Positions 60,439 through 64,000 of a DNA stretch of 64,000 nucleotides are shown piece after piece. How positions within the stretch are numbered: the first letter of the stretch is position 1; each line of letters opens with the position of its first letter. The stretch spans positions 4,937,001 through 5,001,000 of the forward strand of contig NZ_CP034448.1 of assembly GCF_003952465.1 (NCBI RefSeq), in the 5' to 3' direction. This stretch comes from Mesorhizobium sp. M1B.F.Ca.ET.045.04.1.1. Lineage in GTDB: Bacteria; Pseudomonadota; Alphaproteobacteria; Rhizobiales; Rhizobiaceae. Made by a program: the position numbers and the translations under genes. The notes beneath the pieces were generated by a model, which did no database searches, had not been told where the DNA came from, and saw only the letters and a program-made list of their open reading frames with translations.

Positions 60439-62895
60439 ATGATTCGTCTCATCGGCTATTTCTTCGGCATCGGCACGACGCTGGCGCTGCTGGTCGCCGC
60501 CGGCCTGGCCATCTACATCGGCCACCTGACGAAGGATCTGCCCGACTACGAAGTCCTGGCCAAATACGAACCGCCGGTGACGACGCGCATCCATGCCTCG
60601 GACGGCTCGCTGATGGCTGAATACGCCCGCGAGCGGCGCCTCTATCTGCCGATCCAGGCGATCCCGGATCGCGTCAAGGCCGCCTTCATGTCGGCCGAGG
60701 ACAAGAACTTCTACAACCACCCCGGCATCGACATCACCGGCCTTGGCCGCGCCATCATCGTCAACCTGCAGAATTTCGGCTCCGGCAGGCGCCAGGTCGG
60801 CGCCTCGACGATCACGCAGCAGGTGGCGAAGAACTTCCTGCTCTCCTCGGACCAGACCTACGAGCGCAAGATCAAGGAGATGATCCTGGCCTTCCGCATC
60901 GAGCAGGCCTATTCGAAGGATCGCATCCTCGAGCTCTATCTCAACGAGATCTTCTTCGGCTTCGGCGCTTACGGCGTCGCCGGTGCTGCGCTCACCTATT
61001 TCGACAAGTCGGTCAACGAACTGACCGTCGCCGAGGCTGCCTATCTCGCTTCGCTGCCCAAGGGCCCCAACAACTATCATCCCTTCAAGCATGCCGATCG
61101 CGCGCTGGAGCGCCGCAACTGGGTCATCGACCAGATGGTCGAGAACGGCTACGTCACGCGCGAGGAGGGCGACAAGGCCAAGGCCGAGCCGCTCGGCGTT
61201 AAGCCGCGCCGCAACGGCTCCTATTTGTTCGCGGGCGAGTTTTTCACCGAGGAGGTGCGCCGCCAGATCATCGCCCGTTATGGCGAGAACGCGCTCTATG
61301 AGGGCGGCCTGTCGGTGCGTACGACGCTCGATCCGAAGATCCAGTTGATCGCCCGCAAATCGATGCAGAACGGGCTGCTGAAATACGACATGCTGCGCGG
61401 CTATCGCGGACCGGCGACCCATATCGACGTTTCCGGCGACTGGGGCGTTCCGCTGGGCAACGTCAAGGGTCTCGAGGACGTGCCGGAATGGACGCTGGCC
61501 GTGGTGCTCGACAGTTCGGCCGATGGTCTGACGATCGGCATTCAGCCGGCGCGCCAGGTTTCGGGCGATCTCGTCAAGGACCGCGTCGAGGGAACCGTCA
61601 GCAAGGACGACATGGGCTTTGCCATGCGCCACTTCGTCAACGGCAAGTCGGTCAGGGCGAAATCTCCGGCGGAGGTGCTGGAGCCGGGCGACGTCATCTT
61701 CGTGCAGAAGAACGACGGTTCCGACAACGCCTACAGCCTGCGCCAGGTGCCCGAAGTCGAAGGCGGCCTGGTTGCCATGGATCCCCATACCGGACGTGTG
61801 CTGGCCATGGTCGGCGGCTTCTCCTATGCGCAGTCGGAGTTCAACCGCGCCACGCAGGCGATGCGCCAGCCGGGCTCCTCGTTCAAGCCGATCGTCTATT
61901 CGGCGGCGCTGGACAACGGCTACACGCCGGCCTCGGTGATCATGGACGGCCCGATCACCATCCAGAGCGGCAACACCACCTGGACGCCGAAGAACTATGA
62001 CGGCACGGTCGCCGGCCCCGCCACCTTGCGCTCCGGCATCGAGAAGTCGCGCAACCTGATGACGGTGCGGCTCGCCAACGACATGGGCATGAAACTGGTC
62101 GTGGAATATGCCGAGCGCTTCGGCGTCTACGATCATCTCGCGCCCTACCTGCCAATGGCGCTGGGCTCCGGCGAGACGACCGTCATGCGCATGGTCTCGG
62201 CCTATTCGATCATGGCCAATGGCGGCAAGTCGATCAAACCGTCGCTGATCGACCGCATCCAGGATCGCTATGGCAAGACCGTGTTCAAGCAGGACGAACG
62301 CGGCTGCGAGGGTTGCAACGCCACCGAATGGAAGAACCAGCCCGAGCCCGAACTGGTCGACAATTCCGAGCAGGTGCTCGACCCGATGACCGCCTACCAG
62401 ATCACCTCGATGATGGAGGGCGTGGTGCAACGCGGCACCGGCGCCACCATCGCCGAGCTCGGCCGCCACATCGCCGGCAAAACCGGCACGACCAACGATG
62501 AGAAGGACGCCTGGTTCATCGGCTTCACGCCGAACCTGGTCGTCGGTCTCTACATGGGCTACGACACGCCGCGCGGCCTCGGCAAGGGCGCCACCGGTGG
62601 TGGTCTCGCCGCGCCGATCTTCAAGGATTTCATGCGCGTCGCGCTCGACGGCACGCCCAATGTCGACTTCCAGGTTCCAGAAGGCATGAAGCTGATCGCC
62701 ATCAACCGCAAGACCGGCATGCGCGCGGCCGAGGGCGATCCCAACACCATCATCGAAGCGTTCAAGCCCGGCACCGGCCCGGCCGACAGCTATTGGGTCA
62801 TCGGCATGGGCGCGGACGGCTCCAACGGCGCCGGCGGCGCGCTGTCGCCGCAGGCCACTCAGGCCATCCAGGACGGCGGCGGCGGCCTCTACTAA
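60439..62895 (+). CDS. mrcA: Penicillin-binding protein 1A
   Basis: An 818-residue bifunctional class A PBP with an N-terminal membrane segment. The transglycosylase domain has the catalytic glutamate in A-E-D-K-N-F-Y-N-H-P-G (about residue 88). The transpeptidase domain has S-x-x-K in G-S-S-F-K (serine 480), S-x-N in K-S-R-N, and K-T-G-T-T near 681. The segment from about 330 to 430 is an OB-like insert usual in PBP1A. It polymerises and cross-links peptidoglycan in the periplasm, opposite in effect to the amidase upstream. Confidence 0.97.
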   Translation: MIRLIGYFFGIGTTLALLVAAGLAIYIGHLTKDLPDYEVLAKYEPPVTTRIHASDGSLMAEYARERRLYLPIQAIPDRVKAAFMSAEDKNFYNHPGIDITGLGRAIIVNLQNFGSGRRQVGASTITQQVAKNFLLSSDQTYERKIKEMILAFRIEQAYSKDRILELYLNEIFFGFGAYGVAGAALTYFDKSVNELTVAEAAYLASLPKGPNNYHPFKHADRALERRNWVIDQMVENGYVTREEGDKAKAEPLGVKPRRNGSYLFAGEFFTEEVRRQIIARYGENALYEGGLSVRTTLDPKIQLIARKSMQNGLLKYDMLRGYRGPATHIDVSGDWGVPLGNVKGLEDVPEWTLAVVLDSSADGLTIGIQPARQVSGDLVKDRVEGTVSKDDMGFAMRHFVNGKSVRAKSPAEVLEPGDVIFVQKNDGSDNAYSLRQVPEVEGGLVAMDPHTGRVLAMVGGFSYAQSEFNRATQAMRQPGSSFKPIVYSAALDNGYTPASVIMDGPITIQSGNTTWTPKNYDGTVAGPATLRSGIEKSRNLMTVRLANDMGMKLVVEYAERFGVYDHLAPYLPMALGSGETTVMRMVSAYSIMANGGKSIKPSLIDRIQDRYGKTVFKQDERGCEGCNATEWKNQPEPELVDNSEQVLDPMTAYQITSMMEGVVQRGTGATIAELGRHIAGKTGTTNDEKDAWFIGFTPNLVVGLYMGYDTPRGLGKGATGGGLAAPIFKDFMRVALDGTPNVDFQVPEGMKLIAINRKTGMRAAEGDPNTIIEAFKPGTGPADSYWVIGMGADGSNGAGGALSPQATQAIQDGGGGLY

Positions 62896-62910
62896 ATTTC
62901 CAAATTTCGG

Positions 62911-62942
62911 AATGGGCCGGCAGGTTAATGCCGGCCCATTTC
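62911..62942 (+). terminator. Terminator of mrcA
   Basis: Twelve-base arms AATGGGCCGGCA/TGCCGGCCCATT around a GGTTAA loop, followed by TCGCTTT. A strong stem with a modest U-tract just after the mrcA stop. Confidence 0.75.
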
Positions 62943-63021
62943 GCTTTACAGGCGGCGGTGGCATGCCTATGTATCGCGCCGATTCCGAAAAGAACGAGAA
63001 GAACAGGACAGCACGAGACCC

Positions 63022-64000
63022 ATGCGCGCGGAAACGCTCAACATTGTCGACGAGATCAGGCAGGCGATAACCCTGCTGAGGAGGCATCTTTGACTGGGAT
63101 CAAGCCATCAAGCGGCTTGAATACCTGAACTCGCGCGCCGAGGATTCCAGCCTCTGGAACGACCCTGTGGAAGCGCAGAAGCTGATGCGGGAGCGCCAGA
63201 GCCTCGAGGAAGGCATCGGGGCGGTCAAAGGGCTGACCCAGGCGCTCGAGGACAATATCGGCCTGATCGAGCTTGGCGAGGAAGAGGGTGACGAAGGCGT
63301 CGTCGCCGAAGCCGAAGCCGCGCTTCGTTCCATGCAGGGCGAGGCCAAGGCCCGCCAGGTCGAGACGCTGCTCTCGGGCGAGGCCGACGCCAACGACACC
63401 TATCTCGAAATCCATGCCGGCGCCGGCGGCACCGAGAGCCAGGACTGGGCCTCGATGCTTTTGCGCATGTACACGCGCTGGGCCGAGCGGCGCCGCTTCA
63501 AGGTCGAGGTGCTGGAAGTTCATGACGGCGAAGAAGCCGGCATCAAGTCCGCCACGGTGCTGATCAAGGGCCACAACGCCTATGGCTGGCTCAAGACCGA
63601 GTCCGGCGTCCACCGCCTGGTGCGCATCTCGCCTTACGACAGCAATGCGCGTCGCCACACGTCTTTCGCCAGCGTCTGGGTCTATCCGGTGATCGACGAC
63701 TCGATCGAGATCAACGTTTCTGAATCCGACGTCCGCATCGATACCTATCGTTCCTCGGGCTCGGGCGGGCAGCACGTCAACACCACCGACTCGGCGGTCC
63801 GCATCACCCATCTCGCGACCGGCATCGCGGTCGCTTGCCAGGCGGAGCGCTCGCAGCACAAGAACCGCGCCAAAGCGTGGGAAATGCTGCGCTCTCGGCT
63901 CTACGAGGAAGAGCTGAAGAAGCGCGAGGCGGTGGCCAACGCCACCGAGGCGTCGAAGAGCGATATCGGCTGGGGCCACCAGATCCGCTCCTATGTCCTG
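63022..64000 (+). CDS. prfB: Peptide chain release factor 2, programmed +1 frameshift, 3' partial
   Basis: RF2 ends translation at UGA and UAA. The first 23 codons (M-R-A-E-T-L-N...R-R-H-L) end at TGA 63091; shifting +1 at CTT-TGA-C gives L-D-W-D-Q-A-I-K-R, continuing to the window edge with 303 more codons. AGGAGG lies three bases before CTT, the internal Shine-Dalgarno that drives the shift. Other motifs are G-G-Q in S-G-S-G-G-Q-H-V-N, and the stop-codon reader S-P-Y-D-S-N-A-R-R-H-T-S-F in place of the E. coli S-P-F. The C-terminal end is outside the window. Confidence 0.97.
63079..63094 (+). other. prfB programmed +1 frameshift site
   Basis: AGG AGG CAT CTT TGA C: an internal Shine-Dalgarno, then the slippery CTT and in-frame TGA. 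When RF2 is scarce the ribosome slips forward one base and reads GAC, giving full-length RF2, an autoregulatory loop known from E. coli. Confidence 0.95.

Noticed and set aside
58603..63087. Minus-strand open frame of 1494 codons opposite amiC and mrcA
   Set aside because: It is the antisense shadow of two well-supported genes in high-GC DNA. The translation is rich in R, A, D and H with no domain or ribosome site.

Overview
The window reads as a chromosomal segment of a Rhizobiales alphaproteobacterium, most likely Mesorhizobium or a close relative. The evidence is the high GC content, GTG/TTG starts in several genes, gene orders typical of the group (DUF177-plsX-fabH-ihfA-merR; accB-accC-aat next to NDUFA12 and DUF2155; rne / amiC-mrcA-prfB), and many copies of rhizobial palindromic intergenic elements. 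Genus assignment is by recognition, not by a search. No phage, transposase, integrase, CRISPR array or rRNA was seen. One tRNA (Pro, GGG) is present.

Layout. 1-4.3 kb: cytochrome bc1 chaperone (cut by the window edge), YceD/DUF177, then fatty acid/phospholipid initiation (plsX, fabH), ihfA and a MerR regulator. 4.4-9.1 kb: small-gene region with a DUF883-like membrane protein, three separate small exported proteins (one four-Cys, one extremely His-rich, one DUF5666-like), a small HTH protein, a YbaK-type deacylase, two tiny ORFs and tRNA-Pro. 9.1-19.4 kb: exopolysaccharide locus with a Wzy/ligase-like polymerase, priming glycosyltransferase, GT4 glycosyltransferase, Wza-like export lipoprotein, a Wzz/GumC protein with a degenerate kinase domain, a SlyD-like FKBP, a GNAT (CelD-like) acyltransferase and a NodB-type deacetylase. 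19.4-27.5 kb: heme A synthase, argC, agmatinase, acyltransferase-3, GDPD, a PdxI/YdbC-like reductase with a divergent LysR regulator. 27.5-33.3 kb: rplM-rpsI, a frameshifted PaaI thioesterase, enoyl-CoA hydratase, a small ATPase coupled to a CoA-binding protein, an OAH sulfhydrylase and a cupin. 33.5-41.7 kb: P450, gamma-carbonic anhydrase, ankyrin protein, then a possible c-di-GMP/surface group (C93 protease, double PilZ, PAS_5), rhomboid protease and CBS protein. 41.7-55.3 kb: YjhX, gatB, panB-panC, NDUFA12, DUF2155, an NTF2-like protein, aat, accC, accB, aroQ, a DsbA-like protein, an M48 protease, an aminotransferase and glsA. 55.3-64 kb: rne, amiC, mrcA (PBP1A) and prfB with a programmed +1 frameshift, cut by the window end.

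How genes cooperate: acetyl-CoA carboxylase subunits (accB/accC), FabH and PlsX supply and channel acyl chains. The EPS locus carries priming, polymerisation, chain-length control, export and decoration functions, but few glycosyltransferases. AmiC and PBP1A act on peptidoglycan. The most notable unexplained signals are a near-15-bp-period cluster of GANTC (CcrM) sites upstream of the rhomboid gene, a palindromic repeat that appears to encode the N-terminus of the DUF2155 protein, a one-base frameshift in the thioesterase whose shifted frame runs without a stop into rplM, and the exported polyhistidine peptide.
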